A stretch of 64,000 nucleotides of DNA from Ananas comosus (Eukaryota; Streptophyta; Magnoliopsida; Poales; Bromeliaceae). Shown piece by piece: positions 50,077 to 60,960 of this stretch; within the stretch, counting starts at the first letter, position 1, and each line of letters starts with the position of its first letter. The position numbers and the translations under genes were made by a program. Under the pieces are notes generated by a model, which saw nothing but the letters and a program-made list of their open reading frames with translations, was not told where the DNA came from and made no database searches. The DNA lies in contig NC_033632.1 in NCBI RefSeq assembly GCF_001540865.1, positions 4,055,082 to 4,119,081 on the forward strand, in the 5' to 3' direction.

Positions 50077-50668
50077 GGGCTTGTTTGGTTCAAGGGTGGA
50101 ATTGGAATGAATATGGAATGTGAATGAATTGGAATGGTAATTGGAATGGCCCACTCCCCCAAGACGTGGTTTTTTTGTGGATTGGGAATTTGAATAAGTT
50201 ATTCACATTTTATTATTTGGTTTGTATAAATTAAAAAAATTATAGGATACTATAATACTCATTTTACTCTCAAATATAAATTTATATTATTTAAAATTTA
50301 TGAAAAATATAATACGGTTCTCTAATAAGTTTTTCAAAAAAAATATCAAATTTATTTTTAAAAACTTTTATTGATGTGGGTTAGGGATAGGGTTTTGAGA
50401 GAGGATAGAGTTTTTTTTTTTTTGATGAGAAAGGGGTGGAGAGAAGGAGGGTGAGATGGTCACATGAGCTTCGAGAACTTAGTGGGCTTCCAGAATGAAA
50501 TCTCAATTCGGGCTAGAAAATCGGAATGAAGTTGAAGGCTAATGGGCCATTCCCATTCCAGTCCGGAATAGAAATCTCAAACCGATTCATGCGAACCAAA
50601 CAAAATTAACCGGATTTGATCAAACCGATTTCCATTCCATACCCAAAATGAATGAACCAAACAAGCCG
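50077..50668. mobile_element. PIF/Harbinger-like element with TTA duplication
   Basis: Ends GGGCTTGTTTGGTTCA and TGAACCAAACAAGCC are inverted. TTA lies on both sides (50074-50076 and 50669-50671). Subterminal TGGAATG repeats. No coding capacity. Confidence 0.75.
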
Positions 50669-50671
50669 TTA

Positions 50672-51461
50672 GGGTCTGTTTGGATCGAAGTCGGAATCGG
50701 TATCGAATTGGAATGAGAATAAATTGGAAATGGAATCGGAATAATTCATTACCTCATTCTGACTGGTTTGCCAACAGAAGCAGAATCGGAATGAACTATT
50801 TTCATTGTCGGTGTTTAATTTAAATAGCTATCAGAAACATAATTAAATTAATATGTTAACTTTATCTTTATAATACATTAGTTTAAATTCAAACTGAAAT
50901 TAAATATTAAAAAGTTATGCCAAAATTTTAAAATACTGCCAAAATTTTAAATATATGTTTTTTTAAAAAAATAAAATTTGAAGTTGAACGGATAATTCAA
51001 AATATAAAACTAAATTTTAATTTATTTAAATTCAAACTTAAAATTATGATTTGAATCCATAAATTTATTTTAAATATTAAATAAAATTTGAATAAAACTT
51101 TAGATTTTAAATTAAAAATTTAAATTTATAAATTAGATTTGAAATGCTTAATTGAAATTTAATTTTTAATTTAAGTTGAAATTAAAATTTAAATTTATAA
51201 ATATAATTTTTAAACTAAAACTTATATTTTAATTAAAAAATAAGTTTAAAAAAGTTAAATTTAATCGGAATAAATCCATTCCGCCTATATTTAATTTTCG
51301 ATCTGGCCTTCTAGGCGGATTGGTAAAAGGGATAATTGGGAAGACTCCTATTCATTCAGGAATCGGATTCGAAATGAGAATTCCGCATACCAAACATGGA
51401 TAAAGAGATTTTTTATTCCGATTCCGATTCTAAGGTGAAAATGGGCGAACAAAACACACCC
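50672..51461. mobile_element. PIF/Harbinger-like element, second copy of the 9394-10196 family
   Basis: Begins GGGTCTGTTTGGATCGAAG directly after the TTA shared with the preceding element and ends GAACAAAACACACCC. GGAATCGGAAT-type subterminal repeats and the AT-rich core match the copy at 9394-10196. Confidence 0.75.
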
Positions 51462-51464
51462 TAA

Positions 51465-53189
51465 GCCCTACCACAGGAACAATTATGAAATAGATCATAA
51501 GGGCAAACAATGAAACAAATATGTTATTAGTGAGTGATAGATTCCTAAAAAATTGTTAAAAACAAGGGTTCAAAAACATATACGGAAAGCACTATTTTGA
51601 CGGTTTTTATTTTCTGGATAAAAGGTTGAAAACACGAAAAATAAAATTTTTTAATAAAATTTGAAGAACCTTTTCAATAAAACTACCTATTTGGGAACCA
51701 AACATCGAAAATATGAACGGCTTTTTTTGAATATATTTCGAGAAACCAAATACTCCCTCTATAGTCTATATTTATAGAAAAATAAACTAAATTACAAAAA
51801 ACGTCCCTGTATTTTAGGCGATGTTCTTTTGCCTCTACATTAAAAATTGTCAATTTTCCTTTTATATTTTACCCTATTTCAAATAAGTCCAAAAATTTAA
51901 GATAATTGATTAACTACTTAGAAAACTTCATAAAAAACTAGTTATACATACTTATTCTATATCTTAACATTTATTTAATTTTTAACTTAAAAATATATAA
52001 CAAATTAGATGAAAGGAATATCAAATTTTACTAATGTTATCAAAATTGATAGTAAATTGAACGAGTTCATTCACTTTATATAGTTATACTGCATTAATCA
52101 AAACAATTTGTATTTATAACCTTTTCTTTATAAAATTTTATAATTGGATTCAACAATCACTGTAAATTTTAAGAGCTATTCGAAATAATGACAAATTGTA
52201 GAAAGCTAATTAATTTAACTTTTTGTGTAGAAAAGTAATTGAGATGGGTAATGTAGATGATTTTAGTCAATCGACTTTATTCAAAAGGCAATAAAAAAAA
52301 TAATAAAAATAAAAATAGAAATTAAAAAGAAAGAGAAAAAGTGTAAAAAATGCAGTCATTTGGACTATGGTTATAAAAATAAAAATAAAATAAAAAGTTT
52401 TTTATGGTGTCGATAAAAAATAAAAGTTGAAGTGGCTATTTTAGAATTGCTTATAGTTAGCATAGTTAGAGTTAGTTAATTCGTGAATTATTAAAAATTC
52501 GAATAAAACGGCATGTATACAATTCATTCCTAAAAAGTCAGAATAATACGCGAATCGTTTGATTAGATTTATTATTCGCGAATAATTCACAAATGCTGAA
52601 CTATTCGGCCAAAAAAACACGCAAATTTTTTAAATAAAATTTCTTTCTGAATTATCGTCGAATTATTCACGAATTATTAAAAAACTTCATGAACTTTCGA
52701 AATATGTGGAACATGAAAAACATGAGGATGGAGACGACAATAAAATTTACTATCATTTTTTTTACTTAATCTACTTTATTTTGTAGCTCTCTTTTTTTAT
52801 ATTTTTAAGAATTTATAACTATGAAGATGAGAAGGCGGACCCGCGACCCGTTCGTCCGCTTACTCGCTTATCATGCATTTTCGGACCGAGCAAGCCAGCG
52901 GAGGCCCAATCTGCGAGCGAATTTCAGCCCAGCCAGCCGAATTCCCATTCTTGCCAATTTGCATTCTAGCCCTCATAGGATAGTTTTCTTTAATTTCAGT
53001 ATTAAGTAGTAGCGAGTATATATACAAGAATATAATTGCAACAGGATAAAAAAGAAATTAATTAGTATTTATAATCTTTTAAAGTTGGGCTAAAAATTTA
53101 AACTTAATAATCTATATTATATATTTATAATACAAATATAATTATATATATATATATAATTTATAAAATTATATTAATATAAAATAAAT
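51465..53189. other. AT-rich intergenic sequence
   Basis: No gene. A short GC-rich patch at about 52830-52975 contains the segment GCGGACCCGCGACCCG and is probably transposon debris. TA-rich near 53140-53160. Confidence 0.4.
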
Positions 53190-53376
53190 ATAATCGAGCT
53201 GTTATTGAGCCGAACACGAGCGAGCTGATCCTAGCTCGTGTTCGGCTCGTTTATTAAACGAGCTGAAAAATCTAGCTCATGTTCGGCTCGTTTACTAAAC
53301 GAGCGAGCCGATCTCGAGCTCATTTCGAGCCGAACACGAGCTGGCTCGCGAACAGCGAGCTGGATTGCCACCCCTA
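53190..53376. mobile_element. Partial copy of the hAT-type MITE at 2155-2704, opposite orientation
   Basis: Ends GGATTGCCACCCCTA, the complement of the TAGGGRTGGCAATCC end, preceded by the same alternating GTTCGGCTCG/CGAGCCGAAC motifs. The other terminus was not found, so the copy is truncated or rearranged. Confidence 0.7.
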
Positions 53377-54114
53377 GTTATGGACAGAGCAAAATAATAT
53401 CTTTAACTATATATCCATTTTTTAATTTGGACCGTAAAAGTAAAATTATTTTACCAAATATATCGGTGTGATTGATAAAAAATCTCACCTATTCGATGAA
53501 TGAATTGTTTGATTTACATTCACTTTTGGATTCATCAGTAGCATCGGCACTTCTATTGATAACTACATGGAACGTCATATGGCCATTTGATTGTGTAACT
53601 AACTTTTGCGTTATGTAGGCATGCTCTTACATTAAAGAGGTTCTATCGATTGAATGTTTGGTATGTGGCAAAGTAGTGGAGTCTTACAATATTATTAAAA
53701 CAGATAAATTACAATTTTGGTCCTTAAACTATAAAATATGTGATACTCTAGTTCTCAAATTTTAGTTTACCGTAATTTTTGACTCAAATTTTTTGAAATA
53801 TTATCACAATCTAATTTATCAGGCTAAATATTGACAAAAAATTATTAAATTATTAATATAGAAGTGATGTAGTATTAAATAATGCGAAACAACCGTTATT
53901 CTCTAAATACTTAAGCTATCATCCTTTTATCTGGACTGAGATATTTTTTGATAAGCTTAAGTTATCACTCTCACATCTAGACATTTGATAGGCCCAATAC
54001 ACGAGGTTAAATTAAATAGGAGTAAATTAATAATACTAGGAGTTTGACAGGACTCGAACTCAGAACATTCTGTTCTAATACTATATTAAATTATGTATAA
54101 CAATCATTATTCTG
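53377..54114. other. Intergenic sequence
   Basis: No gene. GGACTCGAACTCAGAACATTC at about 54052 resembles the B-box-containing stretch found in some tRNA-derived repeats. Confidence 0.4.
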
Positions 54115-54117
54115 TAA

Positions 54118-55037
54118 GGTATCGTTTGGCTCGGAGATAAACAAAAAAATGGCTATTCCAAGGATAGGTATAAATTGAGGTATAAGCGGGAATTAGATCA
54201 ATTTTGCGTTTGGATGAAAATTGAGTTATTCCTGGGAATAAAAAAAATTGCGTTTGGTTAGGTAATATAGAATAAAAAGAATAGTGAGTTTTATAAATAA
54301 AAAATAATGTATTATCCTCTTATTATATTTGAATTTGAATTTTAAAATTTTAAAATTTATATTTTTAAATTTAAAATTTTAACTTTGAAATTTCATTAAT
54401 TGAAATTAAAATTTAAAATTTAAAATCTCAAATTTTCAATTCAAAATTTAAATTTTAAATCTCAAACTTTGAATTTAAGATCAAATTTAAATTTGAAAAA
54501 TATAAATATCAAATTTTAAATTTAAAAATTTAAAATATCAAAATTTGAATTTAAATTTTAAAATTATAAACTTTAATTTTGAGATTACAAATTATAAATT
54601 TTAAAATTTAAAATTTAAAATTTTTAAATTTTTAAAATAAGAATAGGGAGGGGAACAATTAATAAAAATAATTTATTATAATATTTAAATATAATTTATT
54701 ATAAAATTTATTATAATATTTAAATATAAATAATATGTATTAATATAGTATAATTAATAATTTTATAATAAAAATAATGTATTATAACATACACCATATT
54801 ATATTTATATAATTTAGTTTTAATTTAATTTATAATTTTAATTAAGTTTGAAATTAAATATTGGAATAACACTATTCCACCAAAATGGTGGAATAGCAAA
54901 TACCTTGCTATTCCGAGATAACCGGGAATAGCAAGGTTTGACCGGGATAAAATATTCAAGTAAAATATTATCCCGTTTGGCGGAATAGTGGGGATAACTT
55001 TCGTTATCCCTGCTTATCCCCTTTACCAAACAGGGCC
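54118..55037. mobile_element. Harbinger-like element with TAA duplication
   Basis: Left end GGTATCGTTTGGCTC and right end TACCAAACAGGGCC are imperfect inverted partners flanked by TAA at 54115-54117 and 55038-55040. GGGATAA/TTATCCC subterminal repeats occur at both ends. A very AT-rich core has many TTTAAATTT runs. No coding capacity. Confidence 0.7.
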
Positions 55038-55196
55038 TAAAAGCTTAAACCATCTGATAATATTATTTTTATAATTAATATTTAATATCTTAATTATTAT
55101 CGTATCATTAATTACAATATTTTTATATTATGTCGGTCTTATCAAATGGTTGGAATTTTATGTTCCATATTTTGATTTACCCTTTTGAAACCGTTG

Positions 55197-57479
55197 GGCC
55201 AATTTGCATAAAAAATCCACTTATTTTGGGCTTTCGCAAAATCGGGCTATCTTTTTCGTTTTTGCAGATTCGGTCCGCTTTTTCAGCAAACTGACCAAAA
55301 TATCCTTTTTACTTTTTCTCTTTCCTCTTTCTCTCTCCTCTTCGTTTCTCTCGTTCTTTTTTTTTTTTTCTCGCTGGCAGAGCGGAGGCGGAAACGGTCC
55401 GTCTCACCTCTCACCCTCATTCTCTCGCCCTCGTCCTCGCCCTTGCCCTCGTCCACGCACCCCCCACCTTCCTCGCCTCCAACCCCGCGAAGGCCGCGCC
55501 ACGACTTTTTTTTTTTTTTGCTTTTTTCTTTTCTTTTCTTCTTCGACTCTTCTCCACCGTCTCCGACGACGACGCCTCTCTCGTCCTTCCCCGCCCTTCC
55601 CGCCCTTCTCATCTCTCCCTCTCCCTCATTCTCTGTCGCCTCCGACGACGATGCATCTTCGCCGGCGCCGACGTCGACACCGTGGAGGTCACTGCGGCGC
55701 TACAGGCTCGGAGCGGGGGTCCTTAGCGGCGTCGTCGCCGGCACCGTGGCTGTTGGCAGAAAGGGTGACAAAAAAAAATTATAGAAAAAACAAAAAAAAA
55801 ATAGAGATAAAAAATTATATAAAAAGAAGGATGAACATGAAATTGCATCGTTAACTACAAAAAAATTATAAGTTGCACTACTTAAAATGTAAACTGCAGC
55901 TTTAAGATAAAAACTATACTCTTTAAACGAAAATTACACTCTTTGAGAGATATTTACACTGTTTCTCTTCTTATTGCACTCTTTCAGATGTAAACTGTAT
56001 CCATTAAGATGAAAGTTACACTCTTTAAATGAAAGTTGCACTGTTTTTCCTCTTGTTGCACCATTTTTTCTCTTGTTACACTATTTTTTATCTTAAACTG
56101 CACCCTTTTAAGAGATATTTATACTATTTTTTCTCTTGTTGCATTGTTTCTCCTCTTGTTGCATCATTTCTGTGTAAACAAGAGAAGAAATAGTACAACA
56201 AGAGGAGAAACATTGCAACAAGAGGAGAAACTGCACTGTTTTAAGAGATATATATACTGTTTCTCCTCTTACTGCACCATTTCTGTGCAAATAAGAGAAG
56301 AAATAGTGGAACAAGAGCAGAAACTGCACTATTTTAAGAGATATATCTACTGTTTCTTCTCTTGTTCCACTGTTTCTCCTCTTGTTGCACTATTTCTGTG
56401 TAAACAATAGGAGAAATAGTGCAACAAGAGGAGAAATAATACAATAAGAGGAGAAACTACACCCTTTTAAGAGATATTTATATTGTTTCTTCTCTTGTTG
56501 CATTGTTTTTCCTCTTGTTGCACCATTTCTGTGTAAACAAGAGGAGAAATAGTGCAACAAGAGGAGAAACAGTGCAACAAGAGGAGAAACAGTATAAATA
56601 TCACTTAAAAGGATGCAGTTTAAGATAAAAAATAGTATAACAAGCGAAAAACAGTACAACTTTCGTTTAAAGAATGTAATTTTCATCTTAATGATTACAG
56701 TTTATATCTGAAAGAGTACAATAAGAATAGAAACAGTGTAAACATCTCCCAAAGAGCGTAATTTTCGTTCAAAGAGTATAATTTTTTTCTTAAAGCAGCA
56801 GTTTACATCTTAAATAGTGCAATTTATAATTTTTTTTTTAATTAACGATGCAATTTCATATTCATCCTTCTTTTTATATAATTTTTTATCTTTATTTATT
56901 TTTCTGTTTTTCTATAATTTTTTTTGTCACCTTCTCTGTCAATAGCTACGGCGCCGGTGACAACGCCGCTAAGGACCCCTCGCTCCGAGGCTATAGCGCC
57001 GCAGTGACCTCTACGGTGTCGACGTCGACGCCGGCGAAGATAAATCGTCGTTGGAGGCGGCAGAAAATGAAGGAGAGGGAGAGATGAGAAGGGCGGGGAA
57101 GGGCGAGAGGTGTCGTCGTCGGAGACGGTAGAGAAGACTCGGAGAAGAAAAGAAAAGAAAAAAGCAAAAAAAAAAAGGTCGCGGCGCGGCCTTGGCGGGG
57201 ACGGAGGCGAGGAAGGTGGGGGGTGCATGGACGAGGGCAAGGGCGAGGGTGAGAGTATGAGGGTGAGAGGCGAGACGGACCGTTTCCGCCTCCGCTCTGC
57301 CGGCAAGAAAAAAAAAAAAGAACGAGAGAAACGAAGAAGAGAGAGAAAGAGAAAAGAGAAAAAGTAATAAGCGTATTTTGGTCAGTTTGCTGAAAAAGCG
57401 GATCGAATCTGCAAAAACGAAAAAGGTGGCCCGATTTTGCAAAAGTCCAAAATAAGTGGATTTTTTATGCAAATTGGCC
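55197..57479. mobile_element. Foldback (Mutator-like) element, copy 3
   Basis: Starts GGCCAATTTGCATAAAAAAT and ends TTTTTTATGCAAATTGGCC. Flanked by 9-bp repeats AAACCGTTG (55188-55196) and AAACCTTTG (57480-57488), one mismatch. Length 2283 bp, midpoint about 56338. Arms are close to copy 1: GC-rich blocks at 55375-55770 and 56940-57300, and an expanded centre with at least ten GTGCAACAAGAGGAGAAA-type units in both orientations (about 56040-56660). No transposase; open frames are Arg/Pro/Ser-rich low complexity. Confidence 0.85.
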
Positions 57480-57488
57480 AAACCTTTG

Positions 57489-59229
57489 TACTCGATTTTT
57501 AGGGATTCGGTGTATGAGATATATTTATACACCTGGTGCGGCAAATAATGTCTTGTTTACACGAGCACCTGGTTAGTCGTTAGAGTGGTTTTCTCCTACT
57601 CGTGCCTAACTCACCGCTCACCTAGACCCTTCGTTCTAGCCAATGAACTTACGACACGTCATCCATCTCGGGTGGCCCATCGCTTTCCCATTTATGACTA
57701 GACCAAGTTCAAATTATAAATAGACCGGGTTCACAAACACCTACGTACGCACCCACGATATTAACAACACATGCATTAAGCCCACTAATTCAATCCCACG
57801 TGTCATAAAAATAATCTAATTTTAATGCCCAATTAATTAATAATTAATACCCAACCGCCATTTTAGTGCCTAATCCGTTGTCCATCAACCTCATGTTCCT
57901 GACAATTTATTTCTGGACCCGGTCCACCATTTCATCCCCAAAACTCCCCTTATCATCTAATTGGTAATGACTTAAAATCGAATCACCTATTCGAATATAT
58001 ATAAATCTAACGTGTTTCATTAAATAGACACTCTCATTCTATAAATCATGCCCAATTATTTAATGTTTAAATTTTGGGTTTTATATTTGAGTTTTGTTAG
58101 GAAATTAACGTATGCTATCATAAATTATATACAACAGTTATTTTTGAGTAATCCTTTTATAGTACTAATCTTTTCAAATACATTAATTTTTAGTTTAATT
58201 TCACTCTCATGAATTTTAGGGTTTGTTTGATTTATCTATATTAAACTTTAGAATCGAAATGAGATTCATTAATTTCAATAGTTGTTATTTTGTAGGAATT
58301 TAATTTCGATTCTCATTTCACTTTATAATAAAACTGATGAAAAATATATTAATGCTCGAATCTTGCAATGAATATTAAGTTAGTTCGTTCCAGAATAAGC
58401 CACTAAAAAGTTTTTCTCGCAAACATTTTCCCTCCTTTCCCTTCATCATACTTTTCTCCCTTAATTATTTTTTTTTTTCAAAATCCTAATAAGTATCTCA
58501 AACTACCCATTTCAAATTTTTTTTTTCAATAATGAACTAAATAATTTTTGATGATCGCCATTCCATCTTCTACCATTGCAATTTATTTTAATTTTCTATT
58601 TTTATTCCAATCATAAATTGAATATGATCTAGAAGTAAAATTTAATAACAGTAAAATTCTATCTCTCATGAAATTTCTTTCCATTATACCGAAGTCTATA
58701 AGATTTTGTCTATACTTGAATACTGAAGTCCGTTATTTAGTGATAGTTTATTTGGTATGAAAATTGTTTATAGTGAAATAATATATTCGACGCTTAAAAT
58801 TATTTTTTTAGAATAAAATAATTTTTTTCGCAGGTGAGATATAATACTCTACAAATCTATAAGAAAAATTTTTATATTGATTAATTTATTTTGAAATAGC
58901 CTATTCCTAAGTCCAAATCTATATTTATACCTTCTATATCTATACATTAATTCTCATAGTTACATTCTACGTATACCCACCCCTTAATTTGTAAAAGAGT
59001 GATTTTTTTTTAATAAGGTTTAATAGTTTTGTTGAAACGATTAAATTTTTTTTATTATAATTTTATTTTTTAAAAATATTTCTCTATAAATATAGATTAT
59101 ATTTATTATTTTTATACTAAATTAATATTTTAATCATTTTAAACCACAAGGGAACAAAGTGAGAAACTACAAAACTACAGGGGGTTTTTGAAGTTTTTTC
59201 TAATATAAACTATAGTTACTATTTTTTAT
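57489..59229. other. Intergenic sequence left of the undetermined base
   Basis: No gene recognised; AT-rich from about 58000. No exon could be found to continue the minus-strand gene at 59275-59385. Confidence 0.45.
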
Positions 59230-59230
59230 N
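59230..59230. other. Single undetermined base (N)
   Basis: The only N in the window. It lies 45 bp beyond the donor site of the minus-strand exon, where the following exons should be found but are not. It may be a scaffold join or polishing ambiguity. Confidence 0.95.
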
Positions 59231-59274
59231 TCGATCGAATTGGAGCGAAAACCCCAAGTAGTTCGGTCTAGTAC

Positions 59275-59385
59275 CTGAAACACGGATTGGGAGACGAACT
59301 TGCCGTTGCTCTGCGACTGCGCCGCGAGGGAGACGAAGAGCGATCTCAGATCCTCGAGCTCTTGTTGCGAGAAAGCCCTTTCCAT
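59275..59385 (-). CDS. First exon of an unidentified gene, rest missing
   Basis: A 37-codon first exon, MERAFSQQELEDLRSLFVSL and on to QSVFQ, ending at a good donor (CAG/GTACTAG). The helical acidic start (QELEDLRSLFVSLAAQS) looks like a genuine protein N-terminus and recalls the EF-hand-like start of plant TLDc-domain proteins, but one exon is not enough to name the family. No continuation lies between 57489 and 59229 on the minus strand. It is head-to-head with the RING-H2 remnant, with 138 bp between the two ATGs. Confidence 0.55.
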
Positions 59386-59418
59386 GGATGATTCGCGGGA
59401 GATCTAGGGTTAGCAGAT

Positions 59419-59420
<2 letters not shown>

Positions 59421-59474
<54 letters not shown>
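59421..59474. repeat. (GA)n microsatellite in the divergent promoter
   Basis: About 27 uninterrupted GA units between two divergent start codons. Confidence 0.95.
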
Positions 59475-59475
<1 letters not shown>

Positions 59476-59523
59476 AGTTGATGAGCGTGATAAGAAGGGA
59501 TTGATTTGATTTGATTTCCCACC

Positions 59524-60194
59524 ATGGCTCCGCATGCCCGGATGCTGTTTCCCTATCCGGACAACGCGACGACTTGCTTGTTCGAGTGCTCCGACGCGTG
59601 CGACTTCTACCACCTCTGCCGTCCCCCCTTCTTATACGCCCCTCCCCCTCTCCGTCCCCCTCCTCAGCAAAACCCTACCTCCCCGATCCGCCTCCACCAC
59701 TCCTCCCGCCTCTCCCTCGCCCTCGTCGCCTCCGCGTCCTCCCTCGCCGCCGCCTCCCTCGTCCTCCTCCTCTTCTTCTTCCTCGGCCCCGCCCCCCTTC
59801 TCCCTCGCCGCCGCCGCCGCCGCAGCCGCCGTGTGCCTCGCCGAGTTCCGGGACGGGGAGCTGCTCCGGCTCCTGCCCAAGTGCGGCCACGCCTTCCACG
59901 TTGCGTGCATCGACACGTGGCTCCGGGGACACGTCAACTGCCCCCTGTGACGCGCTTCCCTCGTTATCGCCTTCTCTATCCCCGTCGTCGTCGTCATCTT
60001 CTTCGGACTCCACCATTAGCGATCATGATGGCTCCGATTCGAGTAATCAGGTGGAAGTTAGGGGAATTGAAGAGGGAACAGATGCTGGAGATGTCGAAAT
60101 CGGAGGTGATAATGCAATTGAGGTTAATTCGACAGTAGAAGTGTCTTCTTCATCTAGGGTTCTTTCTAACTCACAGTCACAGGTAATGATCTAA
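59524..60194 (+). pseudogene. Frame-broken ATL-type RING-H2 ubiquitin ligase gene
   Basis: Three pieces of one protein lie in three frames. Frame of 59524: [20 protein letters not shown] with a Cys-rich start and a membrane segment ([20 protein letters not shown], about 59718-59777). Frame of 59534: RING-H2 core with [23 protein letters not shown] and NCPL, then TGA at 59948-59950. Frame of 59511: an acidic Ser-rich tail ([20 protein letters not shown] onward to 60194). This order is that of ATL E3 ligases (membrane anchor, RING-H2, acidic tail). The first zinc-ligand Cys is Ala (AAVC instead of CxxC) and the last is lost at the stop. Either the gene is a pseudogene or the GC-rich stretch (59780-59830, CGC/GCC repeats) has sequence errors. 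Confidence 0.75.
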
Positions 60195-60711
60195 TGAACA
60201 AGTTTGGGTTTCTCGTTACAACCATTTTTTTCAAACATTTTGTAGGCACTAATAGCCCCTTTTTTTTGTTCTTCTTAGGATAAAGTATGAAGAGAGATGT
60301 TTGAGAGGGTAAACAATACAACTTTGTAGAGGAGAAAGGCTTGGTATCAGCGGGAAAAAAAAAAAAAAAGGAATACAAGAATGATTTTTTAGTGCAAAAG
60401 GAGTTCACCAGTTCGCCGGCAACAACCCTTTTCGTAGCAATGTGTACAGAAAGGAAGGTGAAAATGATAAGCTTTCCTTGTCCAAATGGTTTGGCTTGTA
60501 AGCTTAGGTTGCATTTGCAAATTTTCATAAGTGTAAATATTGAATTGAAAAAGTTAATGGTTTTAGCTTTTCTAGCTCCCTCGCTTCATGAATGATGATA
60601 CAAATCTATCAAGAGCATATATATTGACATTTGTTTGTTGTGTAGAAATGATAAATACTGGAGACAATGGTGGTGGAAGACATTAATAAGCTTTAGTTGT
60701 TGCTAAGAACC
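60195..60711. other. 3' flank of the RING-H2 remnant
   Basis: A donor-like CAG/GTAATG occurs at 60183, but no matching downstream exon was recognised. No gene. Confidence 0.35.
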
Positions 60712-60960
60712 TGTTTCATTCAGCTGGAACTTCTGTTGACTAGAGCTGTTTAAACAAGCACTAGTAGCTGTTTAATCAAAATCTTCTTAAGGAACTTCTC
60801 TCTGTAGCAAAAGATGTTGCTTTTGGAGCCCTGAAGCTCATTTTTAGCTACTTGTGATAGCAAAAGTTCTAAACATTTTGTTTGCCCAATGCTTGGATTT
60901 TGGAAGTTTCTAGTTTTTGGAGTAGAACCTAGACTAGCACCAAGTGCTGTTTGGTTCTTT
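60712..60960. repeat. AAAGCT-type dispersed repeat
   Basis: Shares TGTAGCAAAAGATGTTGCTT, GATAGCAAAAGTTC, TTTGCCCAATGC and TTTGGAGTAGA with the repeat at 6044-6340, in the same order. Confidence 0.55.

Noticed and set aside
55204..55854. A 216-codon open frame in the left arm of foldback copy 3, with similar frames at 10465-10764, 11721-12128, 44461-44913 and 57011-57544
   Set aside because: Composition is Arg/Pro/Ser/Phe low complexity. Frames on both strands are equally open and differ between copies. No transposase or other domain is seen, so they are products of GC/CT-rich repeat sequence.
56040..56660. CRISPR-like appearance of repeated units in foldback copy 3
   Set aside because: Repeats alternate in orientation, spacing is irregular, there are no unique spacers, and the host is a plant nuclear genome.
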